DNA of 64,000 nt from assembly GCF_014302995.1 (NCBI RefSeq), contig NZ_CP060295.1:1860001-1924000 (forward strand), written 5' to 3'. The translations under genes were made by a program, and so were the position numbers. This stretch comes from Variovorax sp. PAMC26660. GTDB taxonomy: Bacteria; Pseudomonadota; Gammaproteobacteria; Burkholderiales; Burkholderiaceae_C. This document shows, in pieces, positions 39,656-48,185 of this stretch (its first letter is position 1; each line of letters opens with the position of its first letter). Below the pieces are notes generated by a model, which saw nothing but the letters and a program-made list of their open reading frames with translations, did not search any database and was not told where the DNA came from.

Positions 39656-40231
39656 TTACTTGTAGGCAACCGTGAACTGCGCGGTGCCGTTGGCCGGGCC
39701 GGTCGTCACAGTCGTTTTCGTTGACACGTAGACCGCCTGGAACTTCAGCGAGTTGTCGCCGACGCCAAGGACGTACTGGCCGGATTCCGAACCTAGCGGG
39801 ATCTTGGCGCCAGCGGAATCACCGATTTCGATCCCCACGCCCGATGCCGCACCCGCACCGACCTGGCCGGCATTGGCCACGCGCAGAACTGTGGCGTCGT
39901 CGAGATCGGCGGTGCCCGAGAACGTCACGGTCGCACCCTTGGCAGTGGCACCGCAACCCAGCAGGTCGATGCTGAACTTGGCAGGCGTGGACTTCTTACC
40001 GACAGTCCCGCCGGAGAACACTGGCGGCGTGGCGGTACTGAGCGTGCCGAAAACGTTGCGCGACACCTTGCCCAGCGGCACGGTCATGTTCTGGCTGTTG
40101 GGCGAGATCGAGCAAGGTGCGTCGACGATGTCGCCCGTGAAGTTGATGGTGCCGTCAGCGGCGAAGGCGCCTTGCGACAGAACGCCAGCCGCGACCAGTG
40201 CGGCGAGTTTGATGAAAGCTGCTTTCTGCAT
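39656..40231 (-). CDS. Chaperone-usher pilus major subunit
   Basis: A 191-residue fimbrial protein. A signal peptide (cleaved near AFA|ADG) is followed by a single pilin domain with the conserved Cys pair (APCSISP and LLGCGATA) and the C-terminal FTVAYK that marks donor-strand acceptance. First gene of the pilus operon; 219 bp separate it from the chaperone, which may allow higher expression of the major subunit. Confidence 0.92.
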   Translation of the reverse strand: MQKAAFIKLAALVAAGVLSQGAFAADGTINFTGDIVDAPCSISPNSQNMTVPLGKVSRNVFGTLSTATPPVFSGGTVGKKSTPAKFSIDLLGCGATAKGATVTFSGTADLDDATVLRVANAGQVGAGAASGVGIEIGDSAGAKIPLGSESGQYVLGVGDNSLKFQAVYVSTKTTVTTGPANGTAQFTVAYK

Positions 40232-40403
40232 TTACATTCCCTGATGATTTATATAACCGAATTGCTATCTGCCTATGCAAGGCAGGCCGCAGTCTAGTTA
40301 TCCAAAGACGAGAGAAGAAGTGCAATTAGCATCAGTTCACTATGGTTAACAGTGTTATCCGAACGCTTGTGACATACGCACGGAGATTAACAAACAGACA
40401 CCT
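40232..40403 (-). promoter_or_regulatory. AT-rich regulatory region of the pilus operon
   Basis: A 172-bp stretch far richer in A/T than the rest of the window. A TATATA lies close to the pilin start, with TTGCAT 19 bases upstream on the minus strand; a second pair is TTGCAC and GATAAC with 17 bases between. The dyad GGTTAACAGTGTTATCC (40344-40360) is an almost perfect palindrome about 120 bases above the start. Low G/C is typical of H-NS-type silenced promoters; which promoter is used is not clear. Confidence 0.45.
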
Positions 40404-41444
40404 TTAGTGTGCAACTTGCAACACCAGCTTTCCGAAGTTTTGCCCGGCAAACAGCTTGTTGAGCGACTCGGGGAAGGTATCGAGGCCTTGCACGACGTCT
40501 TCCTTGCTCTTCATGCGCCCATCTTTCAGGTAGCCGGCCAGCTCGGCGATGGCAATGGGGTAGCGGTCGGCGTAGTCGAACACCACGATGCCTTCCATGC
40601 GCGCGCGGTTCACCAGCAGGCTCAGGTAGTTGCGCGGGCCGGCGGCCGGCATGCTGTTGGCGTTGTTGTACTGGCTGATGGCGCCGCAGATGATGATGCG
40701 GGCCTTGCGCGCCAGCTTGGCCAGCACGTGGTCGAGGATCTCGCCGCCGACGTTGTCGAAATAGATGTCCACGCCCTTGGGGCAGTGTTCCTTCAGGCCT
40801 GCGCGCACCGCGCCCTCGCCGGCCTTGTAGTCGATGCAGGCGTCGAAGCCCAGCTCCTTCACCACCCATTCGCACTTGGCCGCGCCGCCCGCGATGCCGA
40901 CGACGCGGCAGCCCTTGAGCTTGGCAAGCTGGCCCACCGTCTGGCCGACCGCGCCGGCCGCGCCCGACACCACCACCGTCTCGCCCGGCTTGGGCTGGCC
41001 CACGTCCATCAGCCCGAAGTAGCCGGTCATGCCCGGCATGCCGAGCACGTTGAGCCACTGGCCGATGGTGCCGACGTTCAGGTCGACCTTCACCAGCCCG
41101 TTGCGCTTGATCTGGTCTTGCGGGATGAGGATGTATTCCTGCACGCCGAGCGTGCCGTAGACCGTGTCGCCGACCGCGAACTGCGGGTTCTTCGACGCGA
41201 TGACACGGCCGATGCCGCCGGCGCGCATCACCTCGTCGATGCCCACGGGCGGGATGTAGCTCTTGGCGTCGTTGAGCCAGCCGCGCATGGCGGGGTCGAG
41301 CGACAGCGACAGTGTCTGGACCAGCACGCCGCCCTCGTCCGGCTCGCCGACGGGCTCGGTGGTGAACTTCCAGTTTTCACGGGTGGCCGCGCCTTCGGGA
41401 CGTTTGGCGAGGCGGACCTGGTGGTTGGTGAGGGGGCTGCTCAT
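40404..41444 (-). CDS. NADP-dependent MDR-family oxidoreductase
   Basis: A 346-residue zinc-free medium-chain reductase of the leukotriene B4 dehydrogenase/CurA type. The nucleotide-binding loop is SGAAGAVGQTVGQLAK, and the substrate region has LSLDPAMRGWLN and GMPGMTGYFGL. It reduces activated alkenes or enones. ATG 41444 has AAGGAG eight bases upstream. It has no operon partner. Confidence 0.9.
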   Translation of the reverse strand: MSSPLTNHQVRLAKRPEGAATRENWKFTTEPVGEPDEGGVLVQTLSLSLDPAMRGWLNDAKSYIPPVGIDEVMRAGGIGRVIASKNPQFAVGDTVYGTLGVQEYILIPQDQIKRNGLVKVDLNVGTIGQWLNVLGMPGMTGYFGLMDVGQPKPGETVVVSGAAGAVGQTVGQLAKLKGCRVVGIAGGAAKCEWVVKELGFDACIDYKAGEGAVRAGLKEHCPKGVDIYFDNVGGEILDHVLAKLARKARIIICGAISQYNNANSMPAAGPRNYLSLLVNRARMEGIVVFDYADRYPIAIAELAGYLKDGRMKSKEDVVQGLDTFPESLNKLFAGQNFGKLVLQVAH

Positions 41445-41550
41445 GATGTCTCCTTGGTTGACGGCTGGCACGCAGGCGCATCGTAGCTGCGCACTCCAAG
41501 CCGGCTGGTAGCGCAGGTGACAGCGCGCACCCGCCCGGCAACCCCTTGAC

Positions 41551-42948
41551 CTAAGGCAGCCGAATGGTGATCTGCAACCCCGGATGCGCGTTGCGCACCG
41601 TCAGCTCGCCGCCGTGCGCCTCGGCGATCAGCCGGCACAGGTACATGCCCAGGCCGACGCCACCGGTGGTGCGCGCGCGGGCGCCATCGGTGCGATAGAA
41701 GGGCTCAGTCAGGCGTTCGAGCTGCGCCTCCTCGACACCGGGGCCGTGGTCGCGCACCTCGATCTCGACGCCCTGCTTCTTGCCATCGACCACCGCACGC
41801 AGCGACACGCACGGCGGCCGGGGTGCGCCGGCGCTGTAGCGCAGGGCATTGTCCAGCAGGTTGCGCACCAGCAGGCGAACACGCATGCGGTCGACGGCGT
41901 GCGGCGGCAGGCCTTCGGCCAGATCGAGATGCACGTCCTGTGCATCCGGCATCTCGGCCACGGCCTCGCGGATCAACACCGCCAGGTCGACGGGCTCGCG
42001 CTGCAGCGCCACGTGCGGACTGGCAAGGCGCTCGCTTTCGAGCAGGTCGCTGATCAGGTCGCGCATCTCGTTCAGGTCGCGCAGCAGCGCCTCGCGCTCG
42101 GCCTGTCCTTCGGGCGTGGCGGGCAACAGCTCGGCGTTGAGCCGGGCGCGCGTGAGCGGCGAGCGCAACTCGTGGCTCAGTGCCAGCAGCAGCCCGCGCT
42201 TGGCATCGAGCATGGCCTGGATGTCGTCGGCCATGGTGTTGATGCGCTGGGCAAGGTCACCCAGGTCGTCGTTGCGGCGGATCGGAATCGGCTGCGTGAA
42301 CTCGCCACGGCCGAAGCGCTGCGCGCCCTCGCGAATGTCGATCAGCGGCCGCAGCAGACGGCTCACGAAGGCATAGGCCAGCACCACCAGCAGCAGGAGC
42401 ACGCCGAGCGTGGCCCAGCCCGCGGTGCGCGGCGCGAACTGCCAAAGCTTGGGCGCCCAGCCGAAGATGACGCGGTGGCCATCGGCGGTGGGGCGAACGA
42501 ACCACTTGTCGTTGCCCTGCGCCTCGTCGCGGTCGTGCATCCAGCCGCCGGGACTGTTGGGGCCGCTCGGGTTCGAGTCCCAATTGACTTGGGGCCCGAC
42601 GATGCGGATGGTGATCGGCAGCCGGTTCACCAGCGCCTGCGCCCGCACCACGTCGGGCGGCGTGCCGAGTTCCGCGACGAGCCGGTCGGTGTAGTCCACC
42701 AGCATCGGCTGCGCGGCCTCGGCCCAGCCGGTGGAGAAGGACTTCTTCATGCCCCCCACGAACACCGCCGCCATCACCAGTGCCAGCATCACGAACATCA
42801 TCACCAGCCGCATGCGCAGCGAGCGGCGCCAGCGGCGCTTGCCCTGCACCTTCTCGTGCCACTGCGCGTGCCATTGCTTGCGCATCTCTTCGCGGCGGCA
42901 TGCCATCTCGCGCCATGCCTGGCGGTGGTCCCGGCGACGAAAGTTCAT
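41551..42948 (-). CDS. Sensor histidine kinase (CpxA-like)
   Basis: A 465-residue membrane kinase: basic N-terminus, membrane helix at 48-66, periplasmic sensor domain about 67-175, second helix about 177-197, HAMP, then the H-box with phospho-acceptor His259 (SHELRSPLTRARL), N-box RNLLDN at 362-367, G1 DHGPG at 400-404 and G2 GGVGLGMYL at 429-437. It would phosphorylate the adjacent regulator, with which it overlaps by ATGA. The Spy-like gene at the head of the same operon suggests envelope stress as its signal. Confidence 0.92.
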   Translation of the reverse strand: MNFRRRDHRQAWREMACRREEMRKQWHAQWHEKVQGKRRWRRSLRMRLVMMFVMLALVMAAVFVGGMKKSFSTGWAEAAQPMLVDYTDRLVAELGTPPDVVRAQALVNRLPITIRIVGPQVNWDSNPSGPNSPGGWMHDRDEAQGNDKWFVRPTADGHRVIFGWAPKLWQFAPRTAGWATLGVLLLLVVLAYAFVSRLLRPLIDIREGAQRFGRGEFTQPIPIRRNDDLGDLAQRINTMADDIQAMLDAKRGLLLALSHELRSPLTRARLNAELLPATPEGQAEREALLRDLNEMRDLISDLLESERLASPHVALQREPVDLAVLIREAVAEMPDAQDVHLDLAEGLPPHAVDRMRVRLLVRNLLDNALRYSAGAPRPPCVSLRAVVDGKKQGVEIEVRDHGPGVEEAQLERLTEPFYRTDGARARTTGGVGLGMYLCRLIAEAHGGELTVRNAHPGLQITIRLP

Positions 42949-43637
42949 GCGGGCTCGCTGCGTGCCACGGCCAGCGCATAGCCGGCATTGCGCAGCGTCT
43001 TGATGCAGTCCAGCGGCTCCAGCTTCTTGCGCAGGCGGCTCACCACGATGTCGACCGCGCGCGTGTACAGCTCGGCCTCGTGGCCGCGCAGGCGGTTCAG
43101 GATGTCGTCGCGGCTGAACACCTTGCCGGGCTCGGCTGCCAGCAGCGCGAGCAGCTCGAACTCGGTGCCAGTCAACTCGACGCGCTCGCCGTGGCGCAGC
43201 ACCTGGCGCCGGTCGAGGTCGATCGACAGGCCGTCGAACACGCGGTGCTGCACTCCGTTGGCCGCAGGCGGCACGCTGCGCTGGCGACGCAGGATGGTCT
43301 GCACGCGCGCCACCAGTTCGCGCGGCTCGAAGGGCTTGGGCACGTAGTCGTCGGCGCCCAGTTCGAGGCCGACCACGCGGTCCATCACTTCGCCGCGGGC
43401 GGTGAGCATCACGATGGGGATGTCGCTTTCCTTGCGGATCTCGCGGCACAACTCGAAGCCGTCCATCTCGGGCAGCATCACGTCGAGGATGGCGGCGTCG
43501 TAGTGGCCGGCGCGCAGCATGGCGAGACCTTCGCTGGGGCGCACCGCACTCTCGAGCGTGCAGCCGAAGCGTGCGAAGTAGGTGGTCAGCGGCGCGGCGA
43601 GGTGTTCGTCGTCGTCGATCAGCAGGATGCGCGGCAT
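42945..43637 (-). CDS. OmpR/PhoB-family response regulator
   Basis: A 230-residue regulator. The receiver domain has the acidic pocket DDD at 8-10, phospho-acceptor Asp52 (LDVMLPEMDG), Thr79 and Lys101 (PKPF). The C-terminal winged helix has VELTGTEFELLALLA and TRAVDIVVSRLRKKLE. OmpR-family dimers bind direct repeats spaced by about 10 bp, a pattern found upstream of this operon and a nearby gene. It overlaps the kinase by ATGA; the gene before it ends 50 bp upstream. Confidence 0.94.
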   Translation of the reverse strand: MPRILLIDDDEHLAAPLTTYFARFGCTLESAVRPSEGLAMLRAGHYDAAILDVMLPEMDGFELCREIRKESDIPIVMLTARGEVMDRVVGLELGADDYVPKPFEPRELVARVQTILRRQRSVPPAANGVQHRVFDGLSIDLDRRQVLRHGERVELTGTEFELLALLAAEPGKVFSRDDILNRLRGHEAELYTRAVDIVVSRLRKKLEPLDCIKTLRNAGYALAVARSEPA

Positions 43638-43687
43638 GGCGGGATTGTGCCTTCTGGCCAAAAAGTGGCGGATGACTTCGCTGACCA

Positions 43688-44068
43688 TCAGACCGGCCGG
43701 CATCGCACCGCCAAGGTCAGGCCCGTCACCAGCAGCGCGAGCAACAGCGCGTGATAGATCACATCGGGCAGCGTGCGCGGACCGATGCCCAGGGCGATGG
43801 TGGCCAGGCCGACCAGCGTGCCCAGCAGCGCAAAGCCCTGGCCGACGATCGCGGCCCGGCGCGCGTCCGATGGGCGCAGCCAGGTCTCGACCGCGGCGAA
43901 CACCAGCACGACCGCGATCACCGTCTCGGCCGTGCGGGCGTGTGGATGCGCGAAGCCCGGCACGATCCGGCCCGCGTGCACCATCGATGCGATGCCGAGC
44001 GTGAGCGCCTCGGTCAGCATCCAGGCGCGCGCGACCTGCGGACGCAATACGGATGTGGCGCCGCTCAC
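43688..44068 (-). CDS. Small integral membrane protein
   Basis: A 126-residue protein with four hydrophobic segments and a final Arg-rich end. No family is recognised with confidence. Its GTG 44068 start overlaps the DUF4260 stop as GTGA; a second GTG sits one codon upstream at 44071. It lies in the same operon as the two-component genes. Confidence 0.72.
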   Translation of the reverse strand: MSGATSVLRPQVARAWMLTEALTLGIASMVHAGRIVPGFAHPHARTAETVIAVVLVFAAVETWLRPSDARRAAIVGQGFALLGTLVGLATIALGIGPRTLPDVIYHALLLALLVTGLTLAVRCRPV

Positions 44069-44544
44069 CACGGATCGGCCCGGCCGATGCGGCCCAGGTG
44101 CGTGAGACCGAAGCCATCGGCGTACTTGAGCCCGTAGCCCAGGGCACGGTCGAGACCGATGTGGGTCAGCCAGATCAGGCTGCCGGCCACAGCCCAGGGC
44201 ATGGCGGCGAGCACGCCCAGCGCCATCAGCGCGACGGCACCGACGTACGAATGCGCCGCGTTGTACAGGGCCGCGCCCACGCGCGGCCCTGCGAGGTAGC
44301 CCAGCATCGACAGATCGGGCGCGAACAGCAAGAGCGCGAACACGCCCCAGCCCGCGCCGAACTGCGCATAGGCGGCCAGCGCCACGCCCAGCACGGTGAC
44401 GCCTTCGAGGCGCAACAGCGTGCGAACGCGGCCGGTGGCCATGCCCGCCGCGTCGTTGAAAGCCGCGGCGTGGGACACCCAGGGCGCCGGCGATGCGGTG
44501 ACGCGCCGTACAGCGAGCCCGAAGGCCGACAGTGCTTCAGCCAT
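44065..44544 (-). CDS. DUF4260 family membrane protein
   Basis: A 159-residue DUF4260 protein with four hydrophobic segments and the signature FAPDLSMLGYLAGPRVG and HIGLDRALGYGLKY. Function of the family is unknown. Its ATG 44544 overlaps the Spy-like gene stop by 8 bp, so it belongs to the operon that leads into the two-component genes. Confidence 0.9.
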   Translation of the reverse strand: MAEALSAFGLAVRRVTASPAPWVSHAAAFNDAAGMATGRVRTLLRLEGVTVLGVALAAYAQFGAGWGVFALLLFAPDLSMLGYLAGPRVGAALYNAAHSYVGAVALMALGVLAAMPWAVAGSLIWLTHIGLDRALGYGLKYADGFGLTHLGRIGRADPW

Positions 44545-45004
44545 GACGGCTCCAGCGGCGGCCGCCGCGCTCCATGAAGTCGCGCACCTTCTGCTGCTGC
44601 GCCGCGTTCAGGTTGTCGAAGAAGTCGGCGGCGGCGGCAATGACTTCGGGGCTGCCGGTGCGCACGACGGCAGTCTTCTCGTCGATGAGGCGCGAGGCGC
44701 CGGCCTGGTCGAGCTTGTTGCCCGCGAACAGCGCCTTGAACTGCGAGCGCGGATCGCCCGAGCCGCCGGCGCCGCGCATGGCTTCGCGCTGCGCCTGCAG
44801 CTTCTCGGCCAGCACGGTGAGCTTCTGCTTCTGTGCGGTATCGAGTTCGAGCTTGCTGCCCACGCGCTCGACCATCTTGGCGCGGAAGTCGGCGCTGTCG
44901 CCGCCGCCCCAGCCATGCCGTTGGCCGGCACAACCGGCGATGCTGCCGGCAACCATCGCCGCGCCGGCGAAACCGAAGAGAGTGCGTTTGATCCAGTGCT
45001 TCAT
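44537..45004 (-). CDS. Spy/CpxP-like periplasmic protein
   Basis: A 155-residue exported protein. The signal peptide ends near the Cys of AGSIAGC, which may be a lipobox. The mature part is helical with two LTxxQ-like motifs (KLTVLAEKLQAQ, NLNAAQQQKVRDFM), the signature of Spy/CpxP chaperones. In Cpx systems such a protein is both a target and a feedback inhibitor of the kinase; here it begins the operon that also encodes the kinase and regulator. A 41-bp regulatory element lies 61 bases upstream of its start. Confidence 0.82.
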   Translation of the reverse strand: MKHWIKRTLFGFAGAAMVAGSIAGCAGQRHGWGGGDSADFRAKMVERVGSKLELDTAQKQKLTVLAEKLQAQREAMRGAGGSGDPRSQFKALFAGNKLDQAGASRLIDEKTAVVRTGSPEVIAAAADFFDNLNAAQQQKVRDFMERGGRRWSRHG

Positions 45005-45064
45005 ATCAAGTCCTTGGTGTTGTCTTGTGAGGAGGAAGCTCGATGGTGCTCGGGGCACCGGGCC

Positions 45065-45105
45065 AAGTCCTCTCGCCGGCGTATCGGCGTGTTTCGTTTG
45101 ATTGC
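45065..45105 (-). promoter_or_regulatory. Shared 41-bp upstream element, copy 1
   Basis: Matches the element at 45557-45597 at 36 of 41 positions. On the minus strand it contains CGAAAC then, 10 bases further, CGATAC, a head-to-tail half-site pair. Its near end is 61 bases from the Spy-like gene start, in the right place for an OmpR-family activator site or an alternative sigma factor promoter. Confidence 0.6.
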
Positions 45106-45123
45106 GACGGCTGTGGGTGCCGC

Positions 45124-45498
45124 TTACAGGCGGCTGCTCTTGGCGTTGGCTGCTGCGGCGCGTGCGTCGACGGGGTTCTGCATGGTCGAGACGACCTTGC
45201 TGTTCACGCGCGAGCCCGAGGACACGTTCTGGTCGGGTGCGGCAGCCGTGCGCACGGCTTCGGCGACCACGCTGGCGCGGTCGGTCGACACGGCCACGGT
45301 TTCGGCGCCGCGCGAACCGCGCACGATGTTCTGGTTGGGTGCCGATGCGGTGCGCATGGCTTCTGCGTTGACCTCGACGCGGCTCTTGGCCGACACGAGG
45401 GGCTGCACGCCCTCGTAGCTTTCGGCCTTGGCGCCGGCAGCGGCGAGCATGGCGAACGAGCCGACGGCAACGATGTGCGTGAAGGAAAGAGATTTCAT
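45124..45498 (-). CDS. Exported protein with an internal duplication
   Basis: A 124-residue exported protein with a signal peptide (cleaved near AKA|ESY). The mature part contains two copies of a motif of about 33 residues built on AEA[MV]RTA[SA]AP[ND]QN followed by GSR. No family recognised; proteins of this size and style are common in the genus-level group but uncharacterised. It is preceded by copy 2 of the 41-bp element and lies just before the Spy-like operon, so it is probably co-regulated. Confidence 0.78.
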   Translation of the reverse strand: MKSLSFTHIVAVGSFAMLAAAGAKAESYEGVQPLVSAKSRVEVNAEAMRTASAPNQNIVRGSRGAETVAVSTDRASVVAEAVRTAAAPDQNVSSGSRVNSKVVSTMQNPVDARAAAANAKSSRL

Positions 45499-45556
45499 GA
45501 TGCAGGCCTTTCTGGTGTGGAAGAAGAGGTCCTGATCGTGCTTGCGGAGGCGCCGC

Positions 45557-45597
45557 AAGTCCTTTCGCCGCAGTTTCGGCGTGTTTCGTTTTATTGC
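45557..45597 (-). promoter_or_regulatory. Shared 41-bp upstream element, copy 2
   Basis: On the minus strand CGAAAC appears twice, starts 10 bases apart (45573-45578 and 45583-45588 on the plus strand as GTTTCG). Its near end is 59 bases from ATG 45498, almost the same distance as copy 1 to its gene. The right end lies 4 bases past the YoaK stop. Confidence 0.6.
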
Positions 45598-45601
45598 AGC
45601 G

Positions 45602-46321
45602 CTATTGCTTTCGCAGCAGTTGCAGCAGCGCGGCCAGGGCCAGGCAGGGCACGAGCAGCGCCCAAAAGCCCGCATGCGCATAACCCAGGCCGCCGCCGAG
45701 CGAGCCCACCGCGAAGGCGGCTACCGGTGGCCACGCCTTGTGCACGCGGGCCGATGCACCGGCCATGCCGGGCGCGCGCGTCGCGATGTCGACCAGGTCC
45801 ATCACGAGTTGCGTGACGTTGCCGGTCATCACGGTGCTGGGTGTCAGCCGCGAGAAGACGCTGCGCGCGGCGGTGTTCTGGATCGACATGGTCAGCACGC
45901 CCATCAGCCCGACCGCAATGGCCGACGCGCCGTTGCCACTGACGAAAGGGCCCGCCCACACGGCGGCGCCCATGAAGGCCAGCAGGCACACCAGCTGCGT
46001 GCTCACCAGTGGAACGGCGGTGTCGAGCCCGCGTCGCTCGCGCCGCAACTGAAACAGCCGCGTGGCCGCCACGCCCAGCACGAAGGCCGGCAATGCCAGC
46101 AGTTTGCCAACCACGCCCGAATGCCCGCTGCCGGCCATGGCCGCGCCGATCAGCACGAAGTTGCCGGTGACGTGCGCGGTGAACAATCCGAACAGCGCCA
46201 CGAACCCGAGCGTGTCGACAAAGCCGCCGGTGAAGGCCAGCAGCATGCCGCGCCATGCGCTCTCGGGCGGGCTGTCGGCGGCGGTTGCCGGTGCTGTGGT
46301 CGAGGGCGTGGCGTTGGTCAT
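45602..46321 (-). CDS. YoaK/DUF1275 family membrane protein
   Basis: A 239-residue protein with six hydrophobic segments. The motifs FTGGFVDTLGFVALFGLFTAHVTGNFV and TVMTGNVTQLVMDL are the DUF1275 signature. Function is unknown; the family is often suggested to be a small-molecule transporter. The N-terminal 20 residues are Thr/Ala-rich. Confidence 0.9.
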   Translation of the reverse strand: MTNATPSTTAPATAADSPPESAWRGMLLAFTGGFVDTLGFVALFGLFTAHVTGNFVLIGAAMAGSGHSGVVGKLLALPAFVLGVAATRLFQLRRERRGLDTAVPLVSTQLVCLLAFMGAAVWAGPFVSGNGASAIAVGLMGVLTMSIQNTAARSVFSRLTPSTVMTGNVTQLVMDLVDIATRAPGMAGASARVHKAWPPVAAFAVGSLGGGLGYAHAGFWALLVPCLALAALLQLLRKQ

Positions 46322-46385
46322 TCGCGCGGTGTCCTTTGCGGTGTGTCGGCCATCATGGCCGCGTTGCCGGCAGCGCGCCGAAGAC

Positions 46386-48185
46386 TCAGCCCGCGAGCGC
46401 CGCGCCCGGGTCGTCCAGTTCGAGCACGCCTTTGGCCCAGGCTTCGAGCTTGCTGGTGTCGGCCCGCAGCACTTCCTGCTTGACCGCGAGGATGCGCGAA
46501 GGGTGCATCGAGAAACTGCGCAGCCCCAGGCCCAGCAGCAGGCGCGTGAAGGCCACGTCGCCCGCCATTTCGCCGCACACGGCCACGCCCTTGCCCTGGC
46601 GCCGGCACTCGGCGATGGTGTCGGCCACCAGCTTCAGCACGGCGGGATGCGCGGGGTCGTACAGGTGAGCCACCGACTCGTCGGCCCGATCGATCGCCAG
46701 CGTGTACTGGATCAGGTCGTTGGTGCCGATGGAGAGAAAGTCGAAGTGCTTGAGGAAGATGCGCAACGTGAGCGCGGCGGCCGGTATCTCGATCATGGCG
46801 CCGAGCTTCACGTGGCCGTACACCGCGCCACGGTTGTCCAGCTCGGCGCGCGCGAAGTCGATCAGCGAGAGCGTCTGGCGGATCTCGCTGGCGTGCGCAA
46901 GCATCGGGATCAGCAGATGGATTTCGCCGTGCGCCGCCGCACGCAGGATGGCGCGCAACTGCGTGAGGAACATGGCCGGGTCGGCCAGGCTCCAGCGGAT
47001 GGCGCGCAGGCCCAGCGCGGGGTTCAGGTGCTCCTGCTTGTTGGCCGACTTGTTGTCCAGCGGCTTGTCGGCGCCCACGTCGATGGTGCGGATGGTGACC
47101 GGCATGCCCTGCATGCCCTCGACCGCGCGCTTGTAGGCCTGGTACTGCTCTTCCTCGTCGGGCAGGCGGGTCTGGCGCGCCGACGACTCGCGGCCCATGA
47201 AGAGAAATTCGCTGCGGAACAGCCCCACGCCCACCGCGCCGGCCTTGACGGCGCCCACGGTGTCTTCAGGCATCTCGATGTTGGCGAGCAGTTCGACGCG
47301 CTGGCCGTCGAGCGTGACGGCGGGCTTGTGGCGCAGGCGCGCAAGGCGGCCTCGTTCGAGGTCGCCCTGGCGCTGCTTGAAGCCGTACTCGGCCAGGATG
47401 ATCGGCGAGGGGTCGATGATCATCACGCCGGCGTCGCCGTCGATGATGACCCAGTCGTCCTGGCGCACGAGCTGGCTCGCGGTGCGCGCGCCGACGATGG
47501 CCGGGATGTCCATGCTGCGCGCAACGATGGCGGTGTGCGAGGTGCGCCCGCCCACGTCGGTCACGAAGCCCGCGAACACGCTCTTCTTGAACTGCAGCAT
47601 GTCGGCTGGCGAGAGGTCGTGCGCGATCAGCACCAATGGCACGTCGATGCCGTCGCCTGCGGTGGGGTCGTCGTCATCGTCGGTGTGGGCGGCGCGCTTG
47701 CGGCGCGGCGGGCTCGGCGCCAGCACGGCGGCGGTGCCCTTCATGCGGTGCAGGATGCGCTCGACCACCTGTTCGAGGTCGGCCTTGCGCTCGCGCAGGT
47801 ACTCGTCCTCCATCTCGTCGAACTGGCGCGCGATGATTTCGAGCTGCGTGGTCAACGCCCATTCGGCGTTGTAGAGCCGCTCGCTGATCCAGTGCTTGAC
47901 GCCGCCGCTCAGGGCTTCGTCCTGCAGCAGCATCTGGTGCACTTCGAGCAAGGCGGCCAGCTCGTGCGGCGCGTCGTTCGGGCCCATCTGCGCGACGCTG
48001 GCCTGCAGCTTGATGAGCTCGTCGGCGACGGCGTTGCGCGCGGTGCGCACGCGGTCGATTTCGATGTCGATCTCTTCGGGCTTGATGAAGTAGTGGGCCA
48101 CGTCGATGCGGCTCGACACCACCAGCACCGCACGCCCGATGGCAATGCCACGGGCAACGGGGAGACCGTGGACTGCGAAGGTCAC
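46386..48185 (-). CDS. ptsI: PTS enzyme I (phosphoenolpyruvate-protein phosphotransferase)
   Basis: A 599-residue enzyme I. The phospho-histidine is His217 in GGRTSHTAIVAR; PEP-binding motifs (LFRSEFLFMGR, IGTNDLIQYTLA) and the catalytic Cys (VCGEMAGD) are complete. It passes phosphate from PEP to HPr. A low-complexity insert (about residues 155-182, with a run of six Asp-rich residues after RRKRAAH) interrupts the N-terminal domain, and the active His is later than in E. coli (189). Start is GTG 48185, overlapping the upstream exported-protein gene by GTGA. Confidence 0.96.
   Translation of the reverse strand: MTFAVHGLPVARGIAIGRAVLVVSSRIDVAHYFIKPEEIDIEIDRVRTARNAVADELIKLQASVAQMGPNDAPHELAALLEVHQMLLQDEALSGGVKHWISERLYNAEWALTTQLEIIARQFDEMEDEYLRERKADLEQVVERILHRMKGTAAVLAPSPPRRKRAAHTDDDDDPTAGDGIDVPLVLIAHDLSPADMLQFKKSVFAGFVTDVGGRTSHTAIVARSMDIPAIVGARTASQLVRQDDWVIIDGDAGVMIIDPSPIILAEYGFKQRQGDLERGRLARLRHKPAVTLDGQRVELLANIEMPEDTVGAVKAGAVGVGLFRSEFLFMGRESSARQTRLPDEEEQYQAYKRAVEGMQGMPVTIRTIDVGADKPLDNKSANKQEHLNPALGLRAIRWSLADPAMFLTQLRAILRAAAHGEIHLLIPMLAHASEIRQTLSLIDFARAELDNRGAVYGHVKLGAMIEIPAAALTLRIFLKHFDFLSIGTNDLIQYTLAIDRADESVAHLYDPAHPAVLKLVADTIAECRRQGKGVAVCGEMAGDVAFTRLLLGLGLRSFSMHPSRILAVKQEVLRADTSKLEAWAKGVLELDDPGAALAG

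Noticed and set aside
46347..46361. Small hairpin between ptsI and the YoaK gene as a terminator
   Set aside because: The 6-bp stem has no T run on either strand.
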